Part shown: positions 43,928 to 53,770 of the stretch, piece after piece
How positions within the stretch are numbered: the first letter of the stretch is position 1
How the letters are laid out: every line of letters starts with the position of its first letter
Source of the DNA: Photobacterium sp. GJ3
GTDB lineage: Bacteria > Pseudomonadota > Gammaproteobacteria > Enterobacterales > Vibrionaceae
NCBI RefSeq assembly: GCF_018199995.1
Contig: NZ_CP073579.1
Span: 1 to 64,000 of the forward strand
DNA length: 64,000 nt
Reading direction: 5' to 3'
The notes under the pieces: model-generated
Databases searched by the model: none
The model's input: the letters and a program-made list of their open reading frames with translations, nothing else
Told to the model about the DNA's origin: nothing
Program-made: the position numbers and the translations under genes

Positions 43928-43961
43928 AATGAAAAAGGCCCGATAGGGCCTTTCTGCTTAC
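43928..43961. repeat. 34-bp direct repeat with terminator hairpin, left copy
   Basis: Matches 57669-57702 at 33 of 34 positions. The core is AAAAAGGCCC, a short loop and GGGCCTTTCTGC. The right end includes the bases that serve as stop codon for the antiporter fragment here and for the TehA-like gene in the other copy. Confidence 0.88.
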
Positions 43962-44548
43962 AAGGGCACGAGCAGACAGACGGGCGCTGAGGTTGAATCC
44001 ACTACGTAGGCTAGCATTTCCCGGGAAACCCGGAGTTTGTCGGTGACTTTCTTCATGGCCGCGCTGACGGTCAGTGCATTGAGGTAGTCGTCGATGAAAA
44101 TCAGCAATCCCAGCACCCAGCTGACCAGTAATGCCTGCCGTCGGGTTTTGATGTGTTTTTGTAGTTTCTCACTGAATGCCAGTGTGCCGCCGGACAGATG
44201 GAGCAATGCGATCAGTCCGCCAAATAATCCGGTGAGGAGCAGAATCCATCCCATCACCGGACCTTGCATGACTTCCAGTGCCGCGCCCGTGAAATCCTGC
44301 AGTGCGGATGCAGGAGAAATCATCAGAAAGCCGGCCAGAGATCCTGCAATCAAAGGTTCGAGGGTTCGTTTGGTGATCAGTGCCAGACAAATCACGATAG
44401 TGCTGGGCAACAGCGAGGCAACGCCATAGTGCTCAGCGGCAGAAAAAAAGTAGTGGCTGATGGCAGCGACGCAAGCGATGCAGATGATCGCACACATCCA
44501 TAAGAGGCGCGGCGTTCTTGAATGCTCTTTTGGCATAACATTTTCCAT
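43958..44548 (-). pseudogene. NhaC-type antiporter, truncated duplicate
   Basis: 196 residues, nearly identical to the start of the antiporter at 37573-39000 but ending at CLLVPL, where the full protein continues FSTWVIYISG. The stop codon is supplied by the 34-bp repeat. Only about 5 of the ~12 membrane segments remain, so no transport is expected. The promoter region is kept in full. Confidence 0.88.
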
Positions 44549-45833
44549 AACTTCTTCCAGATTGAAGTGATTGTTACCCAATTGTTAATGTTTCGGTCGG
44601 CGCTGCACATGTCCCTAAAGGGACAGATGAACTGTGAGATGAGGCGACCCTGGAGATTTTATGTTAGACAAACTGATCAGCGGGCGAGAGTGACATGTGT
44701 CTGCACAATAAGATTCAGAACATTCTGACTTGAATAAAACTGAAAAATAAAATTGATGCAAAGTCGATTGATCTTTCTTTTTGAATTAAATGTCGATTGA
44801 TGTTTGTCAGCGTTTTGCAAAATTGATGATGAAAAAAATAGTTACATATTTTTCTTTGATCTTGGACAAAAACTAACAATTCATTGAATGATTTGATACG
44901 GCGGCCCTGATTAGGATGAATTCGTTTTATCGATTGTTCAGTCTTATTTCAAACATTCATTGAATGAATTGGGTGAGGCTTTTTTACTTTGAGGTTTATT
45001 CAAAAGGTTCAGCATGAAAAAGAAACAACTGGTTCAAGTGATTGGCATCGTTTTTGGGTTACAGGGAGCGATGGTTGCCCACGCTTCAGAATCTGAATGG
45101 GGTTATGAGGGAAAACAAGGGCCGGAACACTGGGCAGCTTTAAGCGGGGATTACAGCACTTGCGGCACTGGAAAAAATCAGTCGCCGATTGATTTAACGG
45201 CAACGGTTGAGGGAAAACTGAGCCCATTGTCGCTACATTATCAACCCTCTAAAGCCAGCGTGATTGATAACGGCCATACTGTTCAGGTGAATTATGCGCC
45301 GGGGAGTTATATCACTTTAGATGGGCGGCAATTTGAATTAAAACAATTCCATTTTCATACACCCAGCGAAAATCAAATTCACGGGCGATCTTTCCCGCTC
45401 GAGGGCCATTTTGTGCATGCCGATAAACAAGGCAATCTGGCTGTGATTGCCGTGATGTTTCAGGAAGGCTCAGAAAATCAGATGCTAGCAACGATCTGGT
45501 CGCAGCTGTCGCGCACGGTGGGTGAAACGGTTGCATTGTCGCAGCCTGTAGATGCAAGCCAAATCCTGCCTGCGCAGCAGGATTACTATCGCTTCAGTGG
45601 TTCTTTAACCACACCACCGTGTACGGAGGGCGTTCGCTGGATTGTGATGAAACAACCGCAAAGCATTTCGTCTGCACAGGTGGCAACCTTCCAAAAATTA
45701 TTGGGTCACAGTAACAATCGGCCAGTTCAACCCCTGAATGGTCGGGTGGTTGTTTCGTCTTAAACGGCAGCCATGCTTTTTCTTTGTGCCCTGAATACTC
45801 AGGGCACTGACAATGAGCGTGTGAAGTGAATCT
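43962..45833 (+). repeat. segmental direct duplication, copy 2
   Basis: Second copy of 38414-40285 in the same orientation. It begins exactly one base after the 34-bp repeat and fades out after the anhydrase terminator. Confidence 0.92.
45014..45763 (+). CDS. periplasmic alpha-carbonic anhydrase, copy 2
   Basis: 249 residues, differing from copy 1 at eight positions (for example C14F, Q80K, Q105R, N182S), none of which is a zinc ligand or disulfide cysteine. H113, H115, H132, C50 and C203 are all kept, so it should be active. The upstream region is also duplicated, so regulation is probably shared. It lies beside the truncated antiporter copy, on the left flank of the uronate island. Confidence 0.93.
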   Translation: MKKKQLVQVIGIVFGLQGAMVAHASESEWGYEGKQGPEHWAALSGDYSTCGTGKNQSPIDLTATVEGKLSPLSLHYQPSKASVIDNGHTVQVNYAPGSYITLDGRQFELKQFHFHTPSENQIHGRSFPLEGHFVHADKQGNLAVIAVMFQEGSENQMLATIWSQLSRTVGETVALSQPVDASQILPAQQDYYRFSGSLTTPPCTEGVRWIVMKQPQSISSAQVATFQKLLGHSNNRPVQPLNGRVVVSS

Positions 45834-46075
45834 CAATCTTTTGGATCAATTGATTTTCATTTCTTGGTCACGATAAATTAAAGCATGAATGCAACTATAT
45901 TCCTTTCCAAATTCAAAGAAAATCACTGATGTATGGATTAATTCTGCATGTGTCCTTTGGCAGTTTATTCATCATATTGCAAACATATTTGTTGAGCGTG
46001 TTTCATAGACAGGACCTCAAGCATTAAGCTTTTCATATATTCCATCTAAGGTTCTGTCTATGAGCACTTCAATTG
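45764..46075. other. intergenic at the duplication/island boundary
   Basis: Left part repeats the anhydrase hairpin (about 45787-45808); the duplication similarity is lost by about 45833. The remaining ~240 bases are AT-rich with no gene. Confidence 0.5.
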
Positions 46076-46711
46076 TTATGATTGCGGCCCACTCAAGTGT
46101 GTTACTGCATCGTGAACGAGTGCACCTAAGTCATCCCACTTGCCTTCATCCATGAGTTTGGTTGGCACCATCCAGGTACCACCACATGCCAATACCGAAG
46201 GTACAGATAAGTATTCATCCAGATTTCTTAGGCTAACACCACCAGTTGGCATAAATTTTACAGGGTAAACTGCGGTCAGCGCTTTGAGCATGCCTACGCC
46301 ACCGGAAGACTCCGCAGGGAAGAATTTTAGTGTACGTAGGCCCATATCCATTGCTTGTTCAACAAGGCTTGGGTTGTTTACACCGGGAATAATCGAAACG
46401 CCTTTATTGATACAATATTCTACTGTTTTAGGGTTAAAACCTGGACTTACGATGAAATCAACACCCGCGTCAATGGCCGCATCAACTTGCTCATTCGTCA
46501 GTACTGTCCCTGCACCAATGAGCATTTCTGGGAATTCTTTGCGCATTAAACGGATTGCATCGATGGCACATGCTGTACGAAGTGTAATTTCAGCACAAGG
46601 CATGCCATTTTCAACAAGTGTACGACCCAGTGGGATTGCATCTTCAACCTTGTTTATTGCGATAACAGGGATAACTTTCAGGCTTGCTAATTGATTATTT
46701 AACATCGTCAT
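46076..46711 (-). CDS. eda: KDPG/KHG aldolase
   Basis: 211 residues; splits 2-keto-3-deoxy-6-phosphogluconate into pyruvate and glyceraldehyde-3-phosphate, the last step of the Entner-Doudoroff branch. E41 in AEITLRTA, IGAGTVL and FIVSPGFNP are typical, and the Schiff-base lysine K129 is in TLKFFPAE. PTGGVSLRNLDEYL forms the phosphate site. The ATG at 46711 follows GAGAG. It starts 25 bp after the kdgK stop, so the two are co-transcribed. Confidence 0.92.
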   Translation of the reverse strand: MTMLNNQLASLKVIPVIAINKVEDAIPLGRTLVENGMPCAEITLRTACAIDAIRLMRKEFPEMLIGAGTVLTNEQVDAAIDAGVDFIVSPGFNPKTVEYCINKGVSIIPGVNNPSLVEQAMDMGLRTLKFFPAESSGGVGMLKALTAVYPVKFMPTGGVSLRNLDEYLSVPSVLACGGTWMVPTKLMDEGKWDDLGALVHDAVTHLSGPQS

Positions 46712-46736
46712 GTGGATACTCTCTTTTTTGAATTGT

Positions 46737-47660
46737 TTATAAAGATAAACCCAGTATTACTTCTTGTGGGATAATTGCGCCTTTATGCTGAATCACGGTG
46801 CTTGCCACAATGTGCCCAGCTTCCACTGATTGTGTTGCACTGCCACCACAAAAGCGTTTGGCTAAAAAACCTGCATTGAATGAATCTCCAGCTGCAGTTG
46901 TATCGACTACATTCTCGACTTTTTGTACTGCGACTGATGAAAAATAATTACCTTCAACGATAAGACAATCTTTGCTACCACGTTTGATAATAATTTCATA
47001 TACACCTGCTTCTTTTGTACGTGCCATACACTGTTCAACATCAGTATCGCCGTATAATTCTTCTTCATTATCGAAAGTCAACAATGCTGTATGTGTATAA
47101 GACAGCATTTTTAAATAAATTTTCTGTGCTTCAATTCGGTCATTCCACAACTTTGCACGATAGTTATTATCAAATAAAACCTGACCTGTAAAACTGTCCA
47201 AAAGTTTAAATAGTATTTCTCGGCTATGTTCATTCAAAATGGCCAGTGTGATACCAGTAACATAAATAAAATCAAACTTCTTCAATCTTGCTATTAGTTC
47301 ATCTGAATTTCCTTGATCAAATAAAAACTTTGCTGCTGATTCATTTCGCCAATAATAGAAGTTACGTTCACCAGTATCGTCAGTCTGAATATAGTATATC
47401 CCTGGTTGTTTCTCGGGGATCTGGTTAATTAGAGAGGTGTCAATCAGTTCGTCTTGCCAAGCGTTCAGCATTTGTTTACTAAAAGAGTCTTGGCCTAATA
47501 CAGTCACATAGCTTATGTTAATCTCTTGTGATTTACACAGACGAGCAAGATAGAGTGCTGTATTTAGCGTGTCACCGCCAAATGATTGCTGTAACTGCCC
47601 ATCTTTATGCTGTAGTTCAATCATACATTCGCCAATGATAGCTATTTTTAATTTCTTCAT
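46737..47660 (-). CDS. kdgK: 2-keto-3-deoxygluconate kinase
   Basis: 307 residues of the PfkB/ribokinase family; phosphorylates KDG to KDPG. Signs are IIGECMIEL at the start, FGGDTLNTALYLARL near 28 (substrate site), and the C-terminal signature VVDTTAAGDSFNAGFLAKR with the catalytic Asp. It lies between uxuA and eda, in pathway order. Codon use is strongly AT-rich, unlike the carbonic anhydrase side. Confidence 0.9.
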   Translation of the reverse strand: MKKLKIAIIGECMIELQHKDGQLQQSFGGDTLNTALYLARLCKSQEINISYVTVLGQDSFSKQMLNAWQDELIDTSLINQIPEKQPGIYYIQTDDTGERNFYYWRNESAAKFLFDQGNSDELIARLKKFDFIYVTGITLAILNEHSREILFKLLDSFTGQVLFDNNYRAKLWNDRIEAQKIYLKMLSYTHTALLTFDNEEELYGDTDVEQCMARTKEAGVYEIIIKRGSKDCLIVEGNYFSSVAVQKVENVVDTTAAGDSFNAGFLAKRFCGGSATQSVEAGHIVASTVIQHKGAIIPQEVILGLSL

Positions 47661-47795
47661 TTTTTGTCTTCGCTACACAACAAAAGTTAATCTATCAACA
47701 ATAGAATTTTCACAGGTATGTCAATTGGTTAGAATATTACTTGTTCGCTCCAATTTACATAAATAACTCTACGGATAGTCTAGAATAAATGACTG

Positions 47796-48866
47796 CTAAT
47801 CTAATTTTTGAGCCTGAAGATTATCCCATGCGCCGAGAATATACATGATTCCAAGAGCTCGATCATATAAACCGTAACCGGGGCGCGCCCATTTTTCTTC
47901 ACCCCAGATATGACGACCATGATCTGGTCGAACATATCCTTGATAATTATGCTTATGTAGAGTTTGAATGACTTTAATAATATCAACTGAACCATCACAT
48001 GCTCGGTGAGATGATTCGATAAAGTCACCATTATCAAACCTTTTCACATTGCGTATGTGCACGAAATGAATTCGATTGTGAACTTCATCTATAATACCTG
48101 GAATATCGTTATCGGTTGACCCGAGAGATCCTGTACATAAACTTAAACCATTGTACGGGCTATCTACTAAATTTAATAACCTTAGTATGTTCTCTTTATT
48201 AATAATTATTCTCGGTAATCCGAATATAGGAAAGGCAGGGTCATCCGGATGAATACCCATTTTTATGTTGTACTCTTCACAAACAGGAATAACCTTATCC
48301 AAGAAATATTTTAGGTTTTTCCAAAGTTCCTCATCTGTAAAATATTTATATTTTTCGAATGTGTTTTTTAATTGTGAGAGTCGTTCTGGCTCCCAGCCTG
48401 GCATAGTTACAGAGACGTTTCTTGATAATTTTTCAATCAGTTCCATTGGTTCAATGTCATTAATTCGACTCTTTTCAAAAAATAATGCATTGGAACCATC
48501 TTCCAATTCTTTATAGAGTTCAGTTCTTGTCCAATCAAACACTGGCATAAAGTTATAACATACGACTTTTACTCCAACTTTAGCTAGTCGCTTTAAGGTT
48601 TCATTATAGTTTTCAATATACTTGTCTCTTGACGGTAGCCCCAACTTTATATCTTCATGAACATTTACACTTTCAACCACATCAATATTGAAACCTGCCT
48701 TTTCTATGATCTCTTTTTCAGCGAGGATACGTTCCTCAGTCCAAACTTCTCCTGCAGGAATATCATGCAGGGACCAAACTATTCCTTCAACTCCGGGAAT
48801 CTGTTTAATGTGAGGTAAGGTTATCTCATCATTCCCTACACCATACCAGCGAAATGACATCTTCAT
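47796..48866 (-). CDS. uxuA: mannonate dehydratase
   Basis: 356 residues; dehydrates D-mannonate to 2-keto-3-deoxygluconate. It starts MSFRWYG after MK and has GVEGIVWSLHDIPAGEVW, VCYNFMPVFDWTRT, MGIHPDDPAFPIFGLPRI (metal ligands), LCTGSLGS and RPDHGRHIWGE, all UxuA hallmarks. The length is that of the shorter bacterial form. The ATG at 48866 has GGAG 6 nt upstream and is preferred over an upstream TTG. Half-site-like words TATACCAAT (48921) and TATACC-GAATT (48936) upstream resemble the UxuR/ExuR operator. Confidence 0.93.
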   Translation of the reverse strand: MKMSFRWYGVGNDEITLPHIKQIPGVEGIVWSLHDIPAGEVWTEERILAEKEIIEKAGFNIDVVESVNVHEDIKLGLPSRDKYIENYNETLKRLAKVGVKVVCYNFMPVFDWTRTELYKELEDGSNALFFEKSRINDIEPMELIEKLSRNVSVTMPGWEPERLSQLKNTFEKYKYFTDEELWKNLKYFLDKVIPVCEEYNIKMGIHPDDPAFPIFGLPRIIINKENILRLLNLVDSPYNGLSLCTGSLGSTDNDIPGIIDEVHNRIHFVHIRNVKRFDNGDFIESSHRACDGSVDIIKVIQTLHKHNYQGYVRPDHGRHIWGEEKWARPGYGLYDRALGIMYILGAWDNLQAQKLD

Positions 48867-49065
48867 ATTTAACTCCAAAATTACGTTCTATTTATTAAAA
48901 ATGTTTTTGATTTCTAGTAATATACCAATAAAGTTATACCGAATTAATTACATGGTTTTATATTCTCTGTGATATCAAAATAATGTAAATTTGAGACAGG
49001 ATCATACTCACGTAGTTATTCGTCATCAAAAAATTCCCAATCGAAATATAATTCTGATTGATTTT

Positions 49066-50202
49066 CTAATTTGCTAGAAAATCGGTTAAGTGACTGGGAT
49101 TTTCACACCGAATTTGCTCCAAAACCTGAGTAAGCTGCTGTATCAATAATTCGATTGCGTGATCCCCGCCTTTTCTACTTAAAGACGAAACGGCATACAT
49201 AAAGAAACGACCTAAAAATGTAAACTGGGCACCAGATGCTAAAGAGAGAGCAATATCTACACCAGAGCGTAAGCCACTATCCATCATCACCGCCATGCCT
49301 GAAGGCAGACAGTCACCATCAATCCTTCTTAATATATCTACAGGGGATTCGCAGGCATCCAGTTGCCGAGCACCATGGTTAGATAAAATAACACCATCAG
49401 CATTGGTCTCTTTCAGTAATTTGAGGTCACTGATTGAACACACACCTTTTATTATCAGGTTTCCTTCCCATTTATCTCTGATTCGTTTTAAGCCTTCTGT
49501 ATCCACTTTTCCCATAGCCATTGAACGCATCATCTCTGGTAACTCTAACCGATGTTCTCTCATGTATGGCTCTAGGTTTTTAAACTTTGGTATTCCATAT
49601 TTGAGCGTTTGAGTTGCCCAATATGGTGTTTTGCATATATCGATAAAATTTTTCACAGAGCGCTTAGGTGGCATGGTTAAACCGTTCACAATATCTTTTG
49701 GCCTAAATCCAAATGTTGGAATGTCTACAGTTACAACCAGATTCTTATAGCCACAAATCTTTAAACGGCTCAATATTGAATCTTGTATACTTTCATCAAC
49801 TGGATTATATAGCTGAAACCATGCATTATCTTCAGCCAACTCCGAAATAACTTCTATCGATTCTGAAGAGACAGTACTGAGAATATATGGGATGTTGTAT
49901 TTCTTTGCCGATTTAGCCAAGATAGCAGGGGAATTTGGCCAAATTAGACCTTGCAATCCTATTGGCGCTATTCCGAATGGTGCATTATATTTTTTACCAA
50001 GAATTGTTGTTGTTAGACTACATTTTGAATATGGTATTAAATACCGTGGTGATAACTTATGTTTCTGCAATGCTAAACGGTTTGTCTCCAGACCAATATC
50101 ATCAAAGCAGCCTCCTTCTAAATATTCATAAATGAACTTTGGAATATTTTTTTTGGTTTTTTTTCTCATTCTGGAATGATCTGGGTATTGTCGGTTTAAC
50201 AT
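49066..50202 (-). CDS. FMN-dependent alpha-hydroxy-acid dehydrogenase/oxidase
   Basis: 378 residues of the lactate dehydrogenase/glycolate oxidase family; oxidises an L-2-hydroxy acid to a keto acid. IPKFIYEYLEGGCFDD is the N-terminal pattern. APIGLQGLIWP and VTVDIPTFGFRPKDI are FMN-site segments, the catalytic pair is in VILSNHGARQLDA (His then Arg), and MDSGLRSGVDIAL binds FMN phosphate. It is 18 bp downstream of the TRAP large subunit. It is not part of the usual uronate pathway, so it may oxidise an imported sugar acid or hydroxy acid. Start ATG 50202; a GTG sits one codon upstream. Confidence 0.83.
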   Translation of the reverse strand: MLNRQYPDHSRMRKKTKKNIPKFIYEYLEGGCFDDIGLETNRLALQKHKLSPRYLIPYSKCSLTTTILGKKYNAPFGIAPIGLQGLIWPNSPAILAKSAKKYNIPYILSTVSSESIEVISELAEDNAWFQLYNPVDESIQDSILSRLKICGYKNLVVTVDIPTFGFRPKDIVNGLTMPPKRSVKNFIDICKTPYWATQTLKYGIPKFKNLEPYMREHRLELPEMMRSMAMGKVDTEGLKRIRDKWEGNLIIKGVCSISDLKLLKETNADGVILSNHGARQLDACESPVDILRRIDGDCLPSGMAVMMDSGLRSGVDIALSLASGAQFTFLGRFFMYAVSSLSRKGGDHAIELLIQQLTQVLEQIRCENPSHLTDFLAN

Positions 50203-50220
50203 CACATCAACTCTAGTTAT

Positions 50221-51495
50221 TTATAGAAACATACTTGGTAGCCACAGCGATAGCGCAGGAATATAAGTCACTAAGAGTAAAATAGTGATATTACACAGTA
50301 AGAAAGGTACAATCGCTTTCACGACTTTTTCCATGGGAATACCTCCAATGCCTGCAGCGACGAATAGGCAAACCCCTACTGGCGGTGTTGTTAAACCTAT
50401 CATCAAGTTAAGTACTGCGATGATGCCAAAATGTACCGGGTCAACCCCAACTGCAGTCGCTACACCTAATAATGTCGGAAATAGTATAATGAGTGCTGCG
50501 ATGGTTTCCATGAATGAACCAACCAACAACAATAATAAATTTATGATAAGCAATACAATGATTGGGTTTTCACTTATCGTTAATATTGCTGAAGCAATCA
50601 TTTGTGGGATTTTTTCAGAGGTTAATATCCAGCCAAAAACATTGGCTAAACCAACAAGCAGCATTAAAGATGCAGTGGTTACTGCGGTAGAAAGTAGTAT
50701 TTGAGGAAGATCTCTAAAGGATAATCCCTTATAAACAAACATACCGATAATCATTGCATAGAGTGCCGCGACGACAGAAGCTTCTGTTGGTGTAAAGAAG
50801 CCACCAACAATGCCAATAAGTATTAAGAATGTCAGTGAGATCGCCCAGCAACTGGTGCGTAAATGAAGAAGGATTTCTGATAAAGTAGCTCGCTTTTCTT
50901 TCGGATAACCACGTTTTAACGATAAGAAATAGGTTGTTGCCATCATACCGATGCCCAGCAATAAACCAGGTACCGCACCTGCAAGGAACAACTTTCCAAC
51001 CGAAATACTTGTTAAAGTACCGACAATGATCATAGGAACACTGGGAGGAATAATAGGTCCTATTGTTGAAGACGCAGCAGTTACAGCGGCGGCGAATGGC
51101 TTATCATAACCGCTTTTTGCCATGCCAGGAATCATGACAGAACCAATTGATGCAGTATCAGCAACTGCTGTACCTGATATTCCGCCAAATAACATTGATC
51201 CACTAACATTTGCTAAACCGAGTCCACCGCGAATATGCCCGAACAAAGCATTACTTAACCCAATGATTTGATTTGTAATATTCCCTCTGTTCATTAGGTT
51301 TCCAGCTAATATAAAACCGCCAATGCACAGAAGTACAAATGAATCAATCCCGGCAAACATTTTTTGTGGGATAACGGTTAACGAAATGTCAGAAACCAAT
51401 AAGTAGCTCATTGATGCTATTCCGAGCGTAATTGCAATCGGGAAACCAACTATTAGTAAAATGAAAAAAACAGAAAATAATAGATAGACTTCCAT
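50221..51495 (-). CDS. TRAP transporter large permease subunit (DctM type)
   Basis: 424 residues, inner membrane, about 12 hydrophobic segments. Family stretches are GFPIAITLGIASMSYLL, GGISGTAVADTASIGSVMIPGM, SSTIGPIIPPSVPMIIVG and FMETIAALIILFPTLL, then GLTTPPVGVCLFVA. It forms the sodium-coupled channel with the small subunit encoded immediately upstream (1-bp gap). Confidence 0.92.
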   Translation of the reverse strand: MEVYLLFSVFFILLIVGFPIAITLGIASMSYLLVSDISLTVIPQKMFAGIDSFVLLCIGGFILAGNLMNRGNITNQIIGLSNALFGHIRGGLGLANVSGSMLFGGISGTAVADTASIGSVMIPGMAKSGYDKPFAAAVTAASSTIGPIIPPSVPMIIVGTLTSISVGKLFLAGAVPGLLLGIGMMATTYFLSLKRGYPKEKRATLSEILLHLRTSCWAISLTFLILIGIVGGFFTPTEASVVAALYAMIIGMFVYKGLSFRDLPQILLSTAVTTASLMLLVGLANVFGWILTSEKIPQMIASAILTISENPIIVLLIINLLLLLVGSFMETIAALIILFPTLLGVATAVGVDPVHFGIIAVLNLMIGLTTPPVGVCLFVAAGIGGIPMEKVVKAIVPFLLCNITILLLVTYIPALSLWLPSMFL

Positions 51496-51496
51496 A

Positions 51497-52033
51497 TCAT
51501 TCTCTCAGACCTGTATATTTAATTATTATTTTAATAGAGTCTATTAATATAAATAATTGTAAGTTTGCAAAAATTAAAACACTTGCAAAAAATATGTAGT
51601 CCATTTGAACTGCAAGGACTGGTGATGTTTGCCATTCACCAATGCTCATAAATTGAATTGCATTAGGTAAAGCAACAAAAATAAAAATAGAAATAACGAT
51701 ATTAACAAATAATTTATATATACTTTTCGATTTCTTGCTTAACCTGGACACGATAATATCGATACTGACAAGTTCTTTTGATTTAAACGCTAAACCCGAT
51801 CCAAAGGAAACAGTATAGATAAAAAAATAACGGGAAAGTTCTTCTGTCCATGCTGGAGTATGCTCTAAAAAAATCCGAGAAAATACCTGTAGTAAAACAA
51901 CAAAACATAATGCTATCAAGCAACAGATAGTAAAAAAACTAAAAAAACGAGTGGCAATTTGGTCAATGCAATTCACAGCTCTTGAAACGAGTGAATCTTT
52001 TGGTTCTTCTGCCACTTTTATGATCGTCGTCAT
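51497..52033 (-). CDS. TRAP transporter small permease subunit (DctQ type)
   Basis: 178 residues with four hydrophobic segments (FFTICCLIALCFVVLLQVF; ELSRYFFIYTVSFGSGLAF, then two more). The W-T-E-E-L-S-R-Y-x-F motif is the DctQ hallmark. The start at 52033 is chosen for AGGG upstream; alternative ATGs at 52036 and 52045 are in frame. Confidence 0.88.
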   Translation of the reverse strand: MTTIIKVAEEPKDSLVSRAVNCIDQIATRFFSFFTICCLIALCFVVLLQVFSRIFLEHTPAWTEELSRYFFIYTVSFGSGLAFKSKELVSIDIIVSRLSKKSKSIYKLFVNIVISIFIFVALPNAIQFMSIGEWQTSPVLAVQMDYIFFASVLIFANLQLFILIDSIKIIIKYTGLRE

Positions 52034-52089
52034 CATTTCCCTCATGATAGAATAGGGAGGCTATCCTCCCCAAGGGTTATTTGTAGTTT

Positions 52090-53055
52090 TTATAGTTTTT
52101 GAATTTTTTCAAACAGCAGTAGCTGATCTTGGTTCAAACTATTACGAACAGCGGGTAGTGCTACTTTACGAAATGCTTCTTGATCGACATCAACAAATTT
52201 CATTCCTTTTTCATGCAATACCTCAGACAATTTTCTTTCATCTTCAAGGAATAACTCTCGCTCGTAAACTTGTGTTTCAGCAGCAGCTTCTCGAACCACT
52301 GTTTGTAAGTCTTTTGGTAATTTATCTAATTGACGCTTACCCATCACGACGTAAATCCAACTACGTACGTGCTCTGTTTTATTCACATAGTCTTGCACTT
52401 CGAAGAATGATGCACTGTTAATCAGAGATAATGGGTTTTCTTGCGCATGAATCGTGCCTTGTTGCAGGGAGGTAAATACTTCCGAAAATGCCATTGGAGT
52501 CGGCTTAGCACCAAGCGCTTCCCACACTTTCACAAAGATTGGTACATTTGGAACACGTAAAATCGTCCCATTGAGATCTTTTGGCGTCTTGATTGGTTTA
52601 TTCGAAGTCAGGTTACGCGCTCCACGTTCAAACCAAGTCAGTGGCACGAGACCTGCTTGTTGAGTAATTTGTTCTTCAATCTCTTTGCCAACATCACCAT
52701 TTGCGACTGCTGTTAAGTGCTCGCTATTCCGGATGGCGTATGGGATTGCAAGCAATGCAGCTTTAGGTGCCCAGTTTTGCAATGATTCACCAGAGATAGT
52801 CAGGTCGACCGTGCCTAATTGAATACTATTGATAATATCCATCTCTGAGCCAAGTTCTGAGTTCGGATACACCAAGACTTCAATTCGTCCATCGGATTTT
52901 TCTTCTACTGTTTTTTGGAAGTGTAGAGCTGCTTCATTCCAAACATTATCATCGTTTGCCAGATGGCCAAATTTCAAAGTGTAATCGGCAGCGGATACAA
53001 CGCCAGTGAAAAGAGAGGTTGCTATGATAGTGGCACTCAAGAGTTTATGCTTCAT
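52090..53055 (-). CDS. TRAP transporter substrate-binding protein (DctP type)
   Basis: 321 residues, periplasmic. The signal peptide ends near residue 22 (FTGVVSA/ADYTLKFGH). FGHLANDDNVWNEAA, VYPNSELGSEMDIINSIQLG, and LNGTILRVPNVPIFVKVWEALGAKP (the arginine that binds the substrate carboxylate) are family hallmarks. GGAAA precedes the ATG at 53055. In this gene context the ligand is expected to be a hexuronate or aldonate. First gene of the minus-strand TRAP operon. Confidence 0.92.
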   Translation of the reverse strand: MKHKLLSATIIATSLFTGVVSAADYTLKFGHLANDDNVWNEAALHFQKTVEEKSDGRIEVLVYPNSELGSEMDIINSIQLGTVDLTISGESLQNWAPKAALLAIPYAIRNSEHLTAVANGDVGKEIEEQITQQAGLVPLTWFERGARNLTSNKPIKTPKDLNGTILRVPNVPIFVKVWEALGAKPTPMAFSEVFTSLQQGTIHAQENPLSLINSASFFEVQDYVNKTEHVRSWIYVVMGKRQLDKLPKDLQTVVREAAAETQVYERELFLEDERKLSEVLHEKGMKFVDVDQEAFRKVALPAVRNSLNQDQLLLFEKIQKL

Positions 53056-53077
53056 GTTGGTTTCCATTTTATATTTT

Positions 53078-53192
53078 ATTGTACAGACCAATTAAATCTA
53101 GCATTGGATAAAACTTGTACAATTGACAAATATGTTAACTGTGATAGACGTGTCAAAAATATGGCTCCTAGCATGCTTTTTTCATGTGTACA
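53078..53192. promoter_or_regulatory. three TGTACA words upstream of the TRAP operon
   Basis: TGTACA occurs at 53080-53085, 53116-53121 and 53187-53192, the first two in ATTGTACA and TTGTACAATT contexts. They lie in the region expected for the TRAP operon promoter, so they are candidate binding sites for the nearby GntR-family regulator. The consensus of that regulator is not known here. Confidence 0.35.
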
Positions 53193-53759
53193 ATCACAGT
53201 TTTATGCCAGATAACACATATTAATTTCACCACTAAGCCTCATTTGCTGTCGTTCTGAACGAGGCAGTCGCGCTTGGTTTACCTTCATAAAATTTGGGTC
53301 TACGTTAGCGGTGAATGAAGCAGTAAAGTGCTGACTCACGCCAACCCGATCGACATTCCATGGTATTAGAACCAACATATCATCAATCAGTGATACAGAT
53401 TGGGCTGACAGGCTATATCGGTAGGCGCCTGGTGTTACTCTGCCACAGTGTGTTTCGGGTCCAGGATTGGTTCGAAAACAAAATATAGATGAAGCGCGCT
53501 AGCGAAGCCGGATGGCCCGGCTAAGAAAAAGCCTCACAGACTGGCTGAGAAAAGGCGAGTAGGTTCCAGCCTCACGAGATACGGGACGGTGAGCCTATAT
53601 ACTGAAGCATGAAGCCGGGCTTTGGGTGTTCCTGAGTCATGAGGGGGTTCCGTTACCAATAACGGAGCAGACGCTGTATTCGCGGCAGCGTCATCATGCG
53701 AAAAGTCTGCTTTGGCACTACTCGCACCGTGGTGAACAGCTTTGCTCTCTCGTTCTGTC

Positions 53760-53770
53760 GGGGGGGGGGG
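53760..53770. repeat. homopolymer run of 11 G
   Basis: Eleven consecutive G residues inside the open frame 53626-53943; such tracts slip easily in replication and in sequencing. Confidence 0.85.

Noticed and set aside
53139-53160. CRP-like site (TGTGA-N6-TGTCA) upstream of the TRAP operon
   Set aside because: The second half-site matches TCACA poorly; not strong enough to call.
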